From assembly GCA_964011675.1 (NCBI GenBank), contig CAXGPR010000008.1, positions 1 through 64,000 of the forward strand: DNA of 64,000 nt, given 5' to 3'. The translations under genes were made by a program, and so were the position numbers. This DNA is from GCA-2693325 sp964011675. GTDB taxonomy: Bacteria; Latescibacterota; UBA2968; UBA8231. This document shows positions 8,089 through 16,710 of the stretch, one piece after another. A model generated the notes under the pieces. The model searched no databases and was not told the DNA's origin. It saw nothing but the letters and a program-made list of their open reading frames with translations. Each line of letters begins with the position of its first letter. The first letter of the stretch is position 1.

Positions 8089-9375
8089 TCAACTTCTAAG
8101 CAAAGAACGAACTCGTTCTCTAATAGACTTACCCACGCGCCTTTGCCTGGCACTTTCCCCCTGCAAAACCAATCCCCTCATAGCCCAGCGCGTCCAAAAA
8201 GCAACGCCCACAAACAGCAGGGCCGTTGCGTAGAACACGCTGCGAAATCCCGTAGTTGATCCGATGTATCCTCCAATCGAAGGCCCTAGTGCCCAGCCGA
8301 GTGCCGATGCGCTGGTCATGATACCGAACGCCTTCCCTCGATCCTCTTCTACAACGATAAACGTCGTAATCGTATTGGCCACGGGACGAACCGCACCCGT
8401 CGCTAAGCCTCCCATGACCTGTAGAGCGGCAAAAACCATTACGCTTTCGGCACTGCCCTGACAGGCTAAGAACAGCGCCGTAGCAACCAGCCCCACAAAA
8501 AGCATGCGCTTAACGCCTATCCGCTCAGTCCATCCACCCAAGACAGCTGAAGACAGCGCTCCCGTCAGACTCATAAGTGAAAATATAAAGCCCGCCTCTG
8601 TTATTATTTCTGCATGTCCGGCTAGCTGCTGTAGAAAAAGAGGCACCACGGGCATGATAACGCCGTAGGCAAACTGAATAAGAACCAGACTTACAATAGT
8701 AATTAAAAAGGGCTTAATTTGGAGCAGGCGCTTGGTGTCAGCAATAAAGTCATCCGTACTACTTTTGGAAGCTGATGCACTTTTTTCCCCTGATTTATTT
8801 TTGGTAAATTCCTCGCTCACCAGCAATTGGACAGCTAAGCCAGCGACCACAACCATCGCACCCGACACCAAGAAAATAGCCTCGTATCCATAAGCCTCAA
8901 TAAAGGGCCCGCCGGCGAGGGGTCCCAAAGCCGCTCCGAGCAGAAAAGCGCCTTGCATCATACCCATAGCATAGCCCAAATGCTGCTTGGGCGTAGTCGT
9001 CGAAACCATCGTAATGCAAGCCGTTACGGTACCAGCCAAAGCCCCCTGCAGCATACGAGCAACGAGCAACTCTGTCACACTGTCGGCATAAGCCATAAAG
9101 AAGACGGTCAGGCCTCCACCCACCATAGAGCGCACGACCATGCTCTTGCGTCCAAACCGGTCGGCCACAGCGCCCCATACAGGAGCTGATAGTGCCATGG
9201 CGAACCCGGCAACCGAACCCATATATCCAGACCACAGGAGCGCTTCCTCAAGATTTTCTACGTCAAACTCTTGTATGTAATAGGCGAGAAAAGGCTGCAC
9301 GGAGTGAAAGCCGATAATGGCAAAGAGTTCGGCACACCACAGTGTGTAAAAGTTTCTCTTCCAAGAAGTTTCCAT
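8089..9375 (-). CDS. Major facilitator superfamily transporter
   Basis: About 428 residues with twelve predicted membrane helices. The MFS motif between helices 2 and 3 is seen as GAVADRFGRKSM. The frame opens at a GTG at 9429, but the first hydrophobic helix follows METSWKRNF, so the ATG at 9373-9375 is taken as start. The helix arrangement and the charged central loop (KNKSGEKSASASK) fit drug-H+ antiporter or sugar-efflux MFS members. The substrate is unknown. The upstream gene ends in a strong terminator, so this gene probably has its own promoter. Confidence 0.85.
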   Translation of the reverse strand: METSWKRNFYTLWCAELFAIIGFHSVQPFLAYYIQEFDVENLEEALLWSGYMGSVAGFAMALSAPVWGAVADRFGRKSMVVRSMVGGGLTVFFMAYADSVTELLVARMLQGALAGTVTACITMVSTTTPKQHLGYAMGMMQGAFLLGAALGPLAGGPFIEAYGYEAIFLVSGAMVVVAGLAVQLLVSEEFTKNKSGEKSASASKSSTDDFIADTKRLLQIKPFLITIVSLVLIQFAYGVIMPVVPLFLQQLAGHAEIITEAGFIFSLMSLTGALSSAVLGGWTERIGVKRMLFVGLVATALFLACQGSAESVMVFAALQVMGGLATGAVRPVANTITTFIVVEEDRGKAFGIMTSASALGWALGPSIGGYIGSTTGFRSVFYATALLFVGVAFWTRWAMRGLVLQGESARQRRVGKSIRERVRSLLRS

Positions 9376-9431
9376 GAGGTATAAAGAAAGCCCCTTACGT
9401 GAAACAAGCCAACCTTCTCCTGTTGACACAC

Positions 9432-9463
9432 AAAAAAACCGGAGACGCGGTATGCGCCTCCGG
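9432..9463 (-). terminator. Rho-independent terminator of the 9499-10524 gene
   Basis: On the minus strand a stem CCGGAGGCGC / GCGTCTCCGG (plus strand 9439-9448 and 9454-9463, one mismatch, five-base loop) is followed directly by seven T (9432-9438). It lies 36 bases beyond the stop of the DUF4380 gene and marks the end of the operon running from 13748 to 9499. Confidence 0.92.
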
Positions 9464-9498
9464 CCCGTTTGTCGCCCTCAAGGGCTGCCGTTATATAT

Positions 9499-10524
9499 CT
9501 ACTCGCTAAGCCACGCTACTGCTGCAGCTCGTCGAGCCACGGGTGTGTCTGCCGAAGCTGGCAGTTTGAGCAGTTCCCAAGCGATGGGGTGCTCTAGCGT
9601 CTCTCCGACTTCCAGAAATACCCAAGGGCTGAGCAGTTCCAGCTCCGTGTAGTCGGGACAGGTGTATACCTCTGCACTCAGCCCACCGTCTGGGTAGCGC
9701 TGCGTCGCATCGCGGCGAAAAAACTCCGCCATGACTACATCGCCTACAATACCAGCGAGCCAGCGATCGGAGTCCGCCCCTGTTTTCTGGTTTTCCTCCG
9801 CATCTGGGACAAAGATCCCTATATCACCTTGGATTGTGAAGTTGCGCACTGCAGCGCTGTGTGCAAAGCCAAAGGGAAAATAGCGCATATCAAAATGACT
9901 GTGCGGATTGAGTGGATACAACGTCTGCTCAGGCGGATTAATCTGCGTGACGTTCCAGATCGTGTAGCGCAGTGGCTCCAACTCCTCGCGCTGTGCCATC
10001 TGGACCTTTACGATTTTTTGATGGATTTCAACACGCGTTCCCTCTGTGGCTAGACGGATGGTGCGAATGCTTCGAGCCCCGTTATACAGGCTGACGGGAC
10101 TAGTGATAATAACACCGTCCTCGAGCAACTCCACGTCGTGCACGCCTCCATCAAAGGCGTGATCTGGTGGCCAAGAATAGCCGTTAATATCCGCAAATTC
10201 ACTCTGTTGGTTGGGCCAAACTTTGTCCCCGCCAAAGTTTGTCCAAGCGTACGCTCCTTCCTCGTCTACGACGGGTTTACCATCGGGCAGGACTGTCCCG
10301 TGCGTCTCCGGATCCGACCAGAGAATATTTTCATCTCCTATGAATCCGTAGTGCATAATCCGTCCTATTTGCGGCACAACAACTAGTTCAACCTCGCCGT
10401 TGCTCAGGTAGACCGCGTCGGTCCACCCCTTGTATTCTACTCGTTCAATGGCAACCGAAGCGAATGAGGCTACAACCCAGCTACAAGCTAAATACAGCGC
10501 TATGACAACCCTGCGTGCGTTCAT
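9499..10524 (-). CDS. Secreted DUF4380-like protein
   Basis: 341 residues beginning with a Sec-type signal peptide (VVIALYLACSWVVASFASVA). The following region (VEYKGWTDAVYLSNGEVELV, PQIGRIMHYGFIGDENILW, TNFGGDKVWPNQQ) matches the pattern I know as DUF4380, a beta-sandwich related to aldose mutarotase-type proteins, often exported by heterotrophs that use plant or algal polymers. Its role is unknown; binding or epimerising sugars outside the cytoplasm is an inference. It lies 12 bases after the kinase gene, ends in a strong terminator, and so closes the sugar-acid operon. Confidence 0.78.
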   Translation of the reverse strand: MNARRVVIALYLACSWVVASFASVAIERVEYKGWTDAVYLSNGEVELVVVPQIGRIMHYGFIGDENILWSDPETHGTVLPDGKPVVDEEGAYAWTNFGGDKVWPNQQSEFADINGYSWPPDHAFDGGVHDVELLEDGVIITSPVSLYNGARSIRTIRLATEGTRVEIHQKIVKVQMAQREELEPLRYTIWNVTQINPPEQTLYPLNPHSHFDMRYFPFGFAHSAAVRNFTIQGDIGIFVPDAEENQKTGADSDRWLAGIVGDVVMAEFFRRDATQRYPDGGLSAEVYTCPDYTELELLSPWVFLEVGETLEHPIAWELLKLPASADTPVARRAAAVAWLSE

Positions 10525-10536
10525 ATGTATTCGCTC

Positions 10537-11667
10537 CTAGCGCAGCGCCGAAACGCCGCCGCCCTTAATTGCACGTGCGACCTCTTTTTCGACGTCTCCC
10601 AGTTTAACCATAGAGGTATCCCCGATCGTCTCCTGCACTAAGATTCCATGGGCTGCTCCCCACTGTACAGCTTCGGCCGAATCTTTTCCTTTTAGCAGAG
10701 CCGCGACAATGCCGGAAGCAAAGGAATCACCACCACCGGTGCGATCGGCAATTTCGATATTTTCGCGCACCGCAGCTTGATGGATCACGTCTGCCTCTAC
10801 ATCGTATAAAACAGCACCCCAGTTGATCCGGTCCGCGCTCAAAGCCCCGCGCAGCTGCGTGCCAATGTACTTGAGGTTTGGATATTCATGCGCGACCTGG
10901 CGCAGCATTTTTGTATAGATGTCCAACCAGACATCAAACGAGACATCCTTGGGCACTTTCTCCGTCTCGTAGCCTAGCGCATCATCAAAATCGTCTTGAT
11001 TTCCAACGAGGAACTCCACGTGGGGAACAATCGACTTATTAATCTCACGCGCGCGATCCTTACTTGGCTCTACTTTGGATCGATAGTTAAGGTCAAAAGA
11101 GCGACCTGCTCCATATTCACCCGCTTTTTTCATCGCTTCTAAGGCGAGATCCGCTGTTTTAGGTGAGAGCAAGGTGTAGATACCACCCGTGCTAAACCAG
11201 CGAGTACCCAATTCGCCAAAAATATAATCCCAGTCTATATCGCCAGGTCCAACTTCGCGTACAGGTGTGTGCGCACGATAATACTCCGTAACGGAAGGAA
11301 GGACTCCTTTACCTGCCCAGGTAAAATTGATTCCATTGTGTAGCGTACCCTTTCCATCGGTGCTAAACTCACCCTTTCCCCCGTTGTCAAACCAGACGAT
11401 ATGGGTGGTATCTAGCCCCGCTTCACGAAGCTGATTTTCTATGTTTCTGCCGATTCCATCGTCGACTAGAGCCGTCACAACCGCCCCTCGCAAACCAAAG
11501 CAGTAGCTCAACCCCTCGGCTACATTGGTCTCGCCTCCCCCGTGCCATATGCGCGCATTCCGAGCGCGTGCCGTGGGAACCTGCCCCGGGTCAATGCGCA
11601 TCATTACCTCACCCAGTGCAATAGCATCATAACGGGTTTCGGCGACCGTTTTTAAATTGAGCGACAT
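10537..11667 (-). CDS. PfkB-family sugar kinase, 2-keto-3-deoxygluconate kinase-like
   Basis: 376 residues, a ribokinase-fold kinase. The N-terminal part shows the glycine pattern WHGGGETNVAEGLS, and the C-terminal catalytic motif reads RTGGGDSFASG in place of the usual DTGAGD; Asp in GGGDS is the base. The family phosphorylates sugars or sugar acids with ATP. The overall similarity, as I read it, is closest to KdgK proteins that make 2-keto-3-deoxy-6-phosphogluconate for the Entner-Doudoroff route. Neighbours (Gfo/Idh, amidohydrolase) fit sugar-acid catabolism. The length is somewhat above the typical 310-340. Confidence 0.85.
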   Translation of the reverse strand: MSLNLKTVAETRYDAIALGEVMMRIDPGQVPTARARNARIWHGGGETNVAEGLSYCFGLRGAVVTALVDDGIGRNIENQLREAGLDTTHIVWFDNGGKGEFSTDGKGTLHNGINFTWAGKGVLPSVTEYYRAHTPVREVGPGDIDWDYIFGELGTRWFSTGGIYTLLSPKTADLALEAMKKAGEYGAGRSFDLNYRSKVEPSKDRAREINKSIVPHVEFLVGNQDDFDDALGYETEKVPKDVSFDVWLDIYTKMLRQVAHEYPNLKYIGTQLRGALSADRINWGAVLYDVEADVIHQAAVRENIEIADRTGGGDSFASGIVAALLKGKDSAEAVQWGAAHGILVQETIGDTSMVKLGDVEKEVARAIKGGGVSALR

Positions 11668-11694
11668 GTCATTCCTTTCTCTATTTGTTCTATG

Positions 11695-12042
11695 TTAAAC
11701 CGTGGGTAATTCAGACAAGGCCTGTATATTCTCCTGCAACATCTCGTCGGTAAATTCATGCCGCTCGAGCTGTCCGGCAAAACAAGACTGATAGGCTGCC
11801 ATATCGAAATGGCCATGCCCATACAGGTTACATGCAATACACTTTGACTAACAGCTTCCCCTGCATCTAAGCGCTTCGTCTATATAACCATGGGAAAAAG
11901 CGGCGCCGATAGCTTCTGTTCCAACCGGTTGGCCGGTGCCAAGATGGAGAAGAGGCAGCATAGGCGTTTTGAAATCCGACGCCATGTCATACCAATGCTC
12001 TGCAATATAGCCGTCTTCGAGCTGGATTTTTATCGTATCCGT
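11695..12042 (-). pseudogene. Internally deleted trpB-type relic (tryptophan synthase beta-like)
   Basis: The minus strand carries the N-terminus and the C-terminus of a TrpB2-type enzyme joined in frame. After an AGGAG site, an ACG at 12040-12042 stands where ATG is expected. Then DGYIAEHWYDMASDF and HLGTGQPVGTEAIGAAF match the WYNI-ADLP and TGEPVGPE start of that family. After about residue 53 the text jumps to the family's end: DEALRCRG, an in-frame TAG at 11848-11850, then CNLYGHGHFDMAAYQ and LQENIQALSELPTV before TAA at 11695-11697. The middle, some 330-350 codons with the PLP lysine, is gone. Only 116 codons remain, in one frame. Start loss, nonsense codon and deletion make it clearly dead. 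Confidence 0.9.
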
Positions 12043-12052
12043 GGTTTTTCTC

Positions 12053-12922
12053 CTATAAAGTTATTCTAACTCGACTCCCCTTAGAAATTGACTTCTCCAA
12101 TGCTTCGAGAGCCGCAACGGGACCCAGCATCGTTTCAGCCGTTTCACTTGTCTTACCCGTTTTAAACATGCGGCAAAACGTGCGAGTGCCCGATAGATAC
12201 GTATTCTCATCAAACGAAATGTACTCATCCAAACGACCCTTGTCCCCTATGGCACTCAGGTGAAAACGGGCCGAGCCCTCCCCAACCAGATTCATCGACG
12301 CCACTGCACCGGATTTATACGTAATGACTCCCGCGTGATTTTTTCCTGTCCCACGCACCACTTCTCCGTAGGCCATGTCATACCCCAACAAGTTGAGCAC
12401 CATATCAACCTGGTGAATTCCATAGAAAAACACGCCGCCGTGCTTAGATTTTATATCACAAGGCCCGGTTGATACGAGCGAGTGAATCTTTCCCAGAGAT
12501 CGCATCTTGCGCTTAAAATCAATAAATGACTGCTGCTTGGGCAGCACCGAATACGAGCAGACGGGAACGCCCAGTTCAGCAGCCCGCGCCAGAAAGCGTT
12601 TACCTTCTGCCTTGCGATAGCAAAAGGGCTTATCTACAAATAGAGGTACTTTCGCCTCTAGGAGAGGCTTGACGGCAGGTAGATGGTATTTGCCGTGCCG
12701 ATGGTCGACGCAGGCCGCGTCGACCTGCCCAACCATCTGATCGGGCGTATCTACAATATGGGGGATTTGCGCCACCTCAGCAGCCTTGTGAGCCAGCGCT
12801 TTAGTCTCTCCCCAAACGTGCGTCACTTTCACACCGGGAATTCTTTTTTCTACGTTTATCAGCTTTCCAATGGCAGCAGTGTGGCTGTTTTCTGCTCCGA
12901 CAATTCCTACACATATAGGCAT
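12053..12922 (-). CDS. Gfo/Idh/MocA family oxidoreductase
   Basis: About 289 residues. The Rossmann region reads VGIVGAENSHTAAI; the usual GxGxxG is altered to GAENSH, as in some inositol- or sugar-dehydrogenase-like members. The EKP motif is replaced by DKP (LFVDKPFCYRK), and a GIHQVDMVLNLLG segment supplies the conserved His and Asp. An ATG at 12937 overlaps the amidohydrolase, but ATG at 12920-12922 follows a GGAG site and is preferred. It lies two bases after the amidohydrolase stop and just upstream of the trpB relic. Probably a sugar or sugar-acid dehydrogenase. Confidence 0.85.
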   Translation of the reverse strand: MPICVGIVGAENSHTAAIGKLINVEKRIPGVKVTHVWGETKALAHKAAEVAQIPHIVDTPDQMVGQVDAACVDHRHGKYHLPAVKPLLEAKVPLFVDKPFCYRKAEGKRFLARAAELGVPVCSYSVLPKQQSFIDFKRKMRSLGKIHSLVSTGPCDIKSKHGGVFFYGIHQVDMVLNLLGYDMAYGEVVRGTGKNHAGVITYKSGAVASMNLVGEGSARFHLSAIGDKGRLDEYISFDENTYLSGTRTFCRMFKTGKTSETAETMLGPVAALEALEKSISKGSRVRITL

Positions 12923-12923
12923 G

Positions 12924-13748
12924 CTATTTTTCTCCAAAGTTCCACAGCGTTAACGCTGTCTTACCCAAAACCCATTCCAAGTCTTCAGGGCTAAAAAATT
13001 TCATTTCGTCTCGGACGACCGAGAGCGTATGGCCATATTCGGCTTTACCTAGACAAACGGGCCAATCCGTCCCCCACGATATGCGCTGTGCGCCAAAGGT
13101 CTGGTATACTTCTTGCACGAGATCGTGCGTATCCGTCCAGGGATAACCTCCCTGAGAAATAGACCACGTGTGGCTTATCTTTACGTAGACGCGGGGATAG
13201 CGCGCCATGTCAGCAAGCAACTTTCTCCCCTCTGCATCGTCGGGATGCACGTCGGCCATGTGATCGATAACGGTGTTTAGGTCTGGGTATTTATCCAATA
13301 GTCGAGCCAAATCTGGTAAACGCTTGGGGCCGGTTAAAATAAGCATAGGAATGCCGAGGTCCTGTGCACGAGCAAAGATCGGATCCATGGCAGGACTGGT
13401 AAACCAATCTTCGCTGGCGTCCCTTGCCGGACTCAAGCGCACTCCGTGCAGGCCGTACTCTTCTGTCCACATAGTCACATGGTCGGCGGCAGCGGGATCT
13501 TCCGGATTGATGCGACCGACCCCCATAAACTTGTCCGGATAGCGCTTTATAACGTCGGCGACGTAGCTATTGTCCCAACGGTAGTGAATAACCTGCACTA
13601 AGACGGTCTTTTCAACGCCGTGTGCATCCATGAGAACGAGCAAGTCCTCGGCTGTCCGATCTTCACTTGGAGGCTTCTTATTCTCTTCTGGCCAAGGAAA
13701 AGCCGGATCGTTTTTCCATACATGGACGTGTGGATCTATGATGCGCAA
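12924..13748 (-). CDS. Amidohydrolase-2 family metal-dependent hydrolase (lactonase-like)
   Basis: 274 residues with the TIM-barrel amidohydrolase pattern: an HxH at the extreme N-terminus (IDPHVHVWK), conserved ISHTW and, near the C-terminus, the metal-binding Asp in SWGTDWPVC. Family members of this size hydrolyse sugar lactones or pyrone-type ring esters in the cytoplasm. The start is a TTG at 13746-13748 shortly after AAAGGGAT. It is first in the operon with Gfo/Idh, the trpB relic, the KDG-type kinase and DUF4380. A palindrome lies 54 bases upstream. Confidence 0.85.
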   Translation of the reverse strand: MRIIDPHVHVWKNDPAFPWPEENKKPPSEDRTAEDLLVLMDAHGVEKTVLVQVIHYRWDNSYVADVIKRYPDKFMGVGRINPEDPAAADHVTMWTEEYGLHGVRLSPARDASEDWFTSPAMDPIFARAQDLGIPMLILTGPKRLPDLARLLDKYPDLNTVIDHMADVHPDDAEGRKLLADMARYPRVYVKISHTWSISQGGYPWTDTHDLVQEVYQTFGAQRISWGTDWPVCLGKAEYGHTLSVVRDEMKFFSPEDLEWVLGKTALTLWNFGEK

Positions 13749-13801
13749 TGGAGATCCCTTTCTTTGCGAAACTGCATTTTATGCGTGAGAGAGTTAAAAA
13801 G

Positions 13802-13815
13802 GTGGACAAGTCCAC
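13802..13815. promoter_or_regulatory. Palindrome GTGGAC-AA-GTCCAC, candidate operator
   Basis: A perfect inverted repeat with six-base arms lies in the 98-base gap upstream of the amidohydrolase operon. A near copy (13 of 14 bases) occurs at 35578-35591 in another intergenic region. The shape fits sites for GntR- or LacI-type regulators of sugar catabolism, but no such regulator is encoded in the window. A TTGACA hexamer lies just upstream on the minus strand without a good -10 partner. Confidence 0.45.
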
Positions 13816-13846
13816 ACCGCGTGTCAATATAGACCCCGCCGTAGAA

Positions 13847-15685
13847 TCACCGGAACGAGCGAACATAGCGCGCTGCGTAAGATCGCACTTCCTTGTTGTT
13901 GAGAACGTGGAAACGGCGCAGTCGGTCTACCATCGCAGATGAAAATCTCCCTAAGGGGATATAAACTATCTGTCGGCCAAATTTTCGCGCCATGCGCCTC
14001 CAGCGAGCAGAGGGCGGCGTTGGAGCTACAAGCACTACGCGACGTTCCTGTGAATGCAGCAGCGCTCCCCCCAGCAGGCGCTCTTCAAGCGTATGAGTGA
14101 AATGCAAGCGATCATCGATCCAGATATTGGGGATGGCTCGCGGAGGAAAGATAAACGAGCATCCCCCATAAAGCGCCTGTCCGATGCCAGGCCCAACCAT
14201 ATTTTCCAAGAAAGGCGTGGCAAAAAAGGAAAGCGTAGATTCCTCACCGTGCTCCGCATACCACGTACTCTGCCACGTGTAGCGACTGGGATTGGCCGGC
14301 ACGTCAAATAGAAAGACCACGACTTCAACCTGACCTCGGGTAGCGGGCAGTTCGCGGACATATACGTCACCCGTGTGCCAATTGCGCAACGTCTCTCTCA
14401 GGTCTAGACCGTCTTTAAGCGAAGATTGAAACTTCTCGACCTTGGCCAAGTCATCTCCGAGCAGGATTCGAGCCTGCTCTCGCACGTGCTGTTGAAAACG
14501 CTCGATGCGGCCGTCTTCAGGCGGATAAGAACACTGCCCGTAGGGATTCCACTGCTGACTCCACTGCTGTTTTTTAGGAGCTGTAGGATTCAGCTTCAAG
14601 GGCAGTTGCCGCCATACGCGTGCAGCTCCCTGCAAGCGATTTTTCGCGGGAAGAGGTTGCCCTTCCTCATCAACTACCTGTCCAACACCCATAGACAAAG
14701 CATCGTCTTCCCCACCCAGAGATTGGGGCGGGTACTCACACGCCGCATCTAACAATACGAGCGCAAAATCGTCTCCGCCCACCTGTTTGGCGGCCAGAGC
14801 CAGATTGTATAGGTCGGGCGTTAGCCGACTTTCCATGAGCGTTAAGTTACGCACATATTTTAGCAACAGACCCATCTGCTGCGGCCCCATAAAGCGATCT
14901 GCCCCCGATTCACTATCGGCCATCCAGCGATCTCGAGCATCAATCAACAAAGCTTTAATACCATCGATAGACAGGGTTTCGTCGGCAAGCATCTCGGCGC
15001 GCCGGTGTTCGTATTGATGCGTTACATGTGGCAGTTCTCCCAAGGCAAAATAGAGACAGTCTGCGACTAGGGACCGACATACTGGCAGCGCAATCGAACG
15101 CTCGTGCTGAGCATACCGGGCTCGATCAGAGTAGGCCTGTCGAATCCAAGGCCAATCGGCCACCGAACAGACCAAGACGATGCGTTCGTGTTCCAACTCC
15201 AGTAGATGCAGCTCGTAGGCCATGCGCCGGATCCGCGCGAGTCGCTGTTCCTCATCGTTGGGCGCGGTCAATACCGGCACCATCGCCGCGACAAAGCGTT
15301 CGAGCGAAACCTCTTTTAGCGCATAGGGGTCCGGTAAGACGATCTCGCTCTCTTCATAAGAACCCACTTCCAGATCGACATAAGCACGATGTGCATCCAA
15401 ATCCATGGCCGTACGCACGGCAGATATAACCCCTTGACACGGGTCTATAGGCACGTAGTTGTAGGAGCCTTCTATGGATATTTCTCGCTGTATCGCCACG
15501 GAAATTTGCGGTAAACGACCCACTCCCTGCTCAACGGGTTCTGCAAAGGAAGGAGGCAGCGGAAGGGCGACGCAATCGGGCGACCAATTAGTCAGATGAC
15601 GGCGCACCTGCAAAGCAAAATCGCCGCTTCCATGGAGAATGGGCAGCACCGAAAGTCGTTCACTAAGATCGAGAACGGAATTCAT
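13847..15685 (-). CDS. 612-residue protein coupled to a MoxR-type ATPase; unknown
   Basis: No family was firmly recognised. The start (VLPILHGSGDFALQVRRHL, PDCVALPLPPSF) resembles the opening of ChaN/TraB-like or DUF5682-type domains found beside MoxR ATPases, which would suggest a metal-site hydrolase; this is inference. The middle is helical and rich in Tyr and Arg. The C-terminal third contains VEVVVFLFDVPANPS, then ends in a basic tail (RRMARKFGRQ, SYAARYVRSFR). There is no signal peptide or membrane segment. The ATG overlaps the ATPase stop by four bases, so the two act together. No VWA domain gene is nearby. Confidence 0.7.
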   Translation of the reverse strand: MNSVLDLSERLSVLPILHGSGDFALQVRRHLTNWSPDCVALPLPPSFAEPVEQGVGRLPQISVAIQREISIEGSYNYVPIDPCQGVISAVRTAMDLDAHRAYVDLEVGSYEESEIVLPDPYALKEVSLERFVAAMVPVLTAPNDEEQRLARIRRMAYELHLLELEHERIVLVCSVADWPWIRQAYSDRARYAQHERSIALPVCRSLVADCLYFALGELPHVTHQYEHRRAEMLADETLSIDGIKALLIDARDRWMADSESGADRFMGPQQMGLLLKYVRNLTLMESRLTPDLYNLALAAKQVGGDDFALVLLDAACEYPPQSLGGEDDALSMGVGQVVDEEGQPLPAKNRLQGAARVWRQLPLKLNPTAPKKQQWSQQWNPYGQCSYPPEDGRIERFQQHVREQARILLGDDLAKVEKFQSSLKDGLDLRETLRNWHTGDVYVRELPATRGQVEVVVFLFDVPANPSRYTWQSTWYAEHGEESTLSFFATPFLENMVGPGIGQALYGGCSFIFPPRAIPNIWIDDRLHFTHTLEERLLGGALLHSQERRVVLVAPTPPSARWRRMARKFGRQIVYIPLGRFSSAMVDRLRRFHVLNNKEVRSYAARYVRSFR

Positions 15686-16662
15686 GAGGTCGGGGGGTCG
15701 TCTTCGCGTCCGGGGTGGAGCGGATCATCCCCATCGAAAAAGAAGTCCTGCAGGTCCATAGAAGGTAGCACCTCACCCAAGGAACGATCGCGCTGGGTCG
15801 CTAGGGCATCCAAGTCCAGTGATTCGGGGCCCAAAACGCGTTCGAGAGCCTCTCTCCATGCCACGTCGGCGGCGATAGGGTGATCGCTATTCTGCGCCAA
15901 GCGCTTGAGCGCATAGCGAAGTATTTGTATTCCATCGCGCGGAGAAAACTCAAGGTCCAAACCGTGTGCGCGTTGGAGAAAGTCTACCGTCACCTCCAAT
16001 AGCTGCTCTTCAGCGAAGGGCAGGTGATAGCGCAAGATCTCCATTTCGTCCTGCCGGTTAGGGAAACCAATCTCTAGCGTGGGCTGGAGGCGCGATAGTA
16101 TATAGTCGGGGACTTCATACGTCGATTCGTCGTCATTCATCGTAACGCAGCAGCGAAAATTGGGATGAGCCTCTATAGAAATGCCCGCAATAATGGATTC
16201 CACATAGCGCCGGTGGTCCAGTAGCGGTGCAAGCGATGCCCAACTTTTTTCGTTCATACGATTGCCCTCGTCCAACACGCATATGCCCCCTACTATCATG
16301 GCAGTCACGAGTGGTGAAGCATGGTAGGCAATCCTGCCCGACTCGGCCAAGACGGGGGTTACAAGCAGGTCTTCCGGTCGCGTATCGCTGGTGCACTGGA
16401 ATATATGCAGCGGCTGCTGGCGCTGACGTGCAGCCGCCATGGCGAGCGTCGTCTTGCCAATACCCGGCGGGCCGACCAGTCGCGGAGAAAGAGGTAAATC
16501 CTTCTCGTCAATAACGAGCCAACAAGCCATGAGTTCACGAATAGTTTCCCGCTGACCAATCCACTCTTGCGGACGCTCTACGGCCGAACCTAGGTTGAGT
16601 TCAACCCCTCCGATTTCTATTTTTTCCACGTTTTTCATCCAAGTAGTGTTCTCTCTTGCCAC
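15682..16662 (-). CDS. MoxR-type AAA+ ATPase
   Basis: 326 residues. Walker A is GPPGIGKTT (64-72), Walker B VLDEGNRM (129-136) and sensor 1 TMND (174-177); the loop DEGNRMNEKSWASLAPLLDHR is the typical MoxR/RavA insert region. MoxR ATPases remodel or load cofactors into partner proteins. The C-terminus is acidic (FFFDGDDP). Start GTG at 16660-16662 behind AGGAAGG; an ATG at 16638 is an alternative. It is the first gene of a two-gene operon with the 612-residue protein and diverges from the gene at 16711 across 48 bases. Confidence 0.9.
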   Translation of the reverse strand: MARENTTWMKNVEKIEIGGVELNLGSAVERPQEWIGQRETIRELMACWLVIDEKDLPLSPRLVGPPGIGKTTLAMAAARQRQQPLHIFQCTSDTRPEDLLVTPVLAESGRIAYHASPLVTAMIVGGICVLDEGNRMNEKSWASLAPLLDHRRYVESIIAGISIEAHPNFRCCVTMNDDESTYEVPDYILSRLQPTLEIGFPNRQDEMEILRYHLPFAEEQLLEVTVDFLQRAHGLDLEFSPRDGIQILRYALKRLAQNSDHPIAADVAWREALERVLGPESLDLDALATQRDRSLGEVLPSMDLQDFFFDGDDPLHPGREDDPPTS

Positions 16663-16710
16663 GCCTTCCTACACTTTGTACCTTCCGAAACGCGACTCAG
16701 AGAGGGATGC

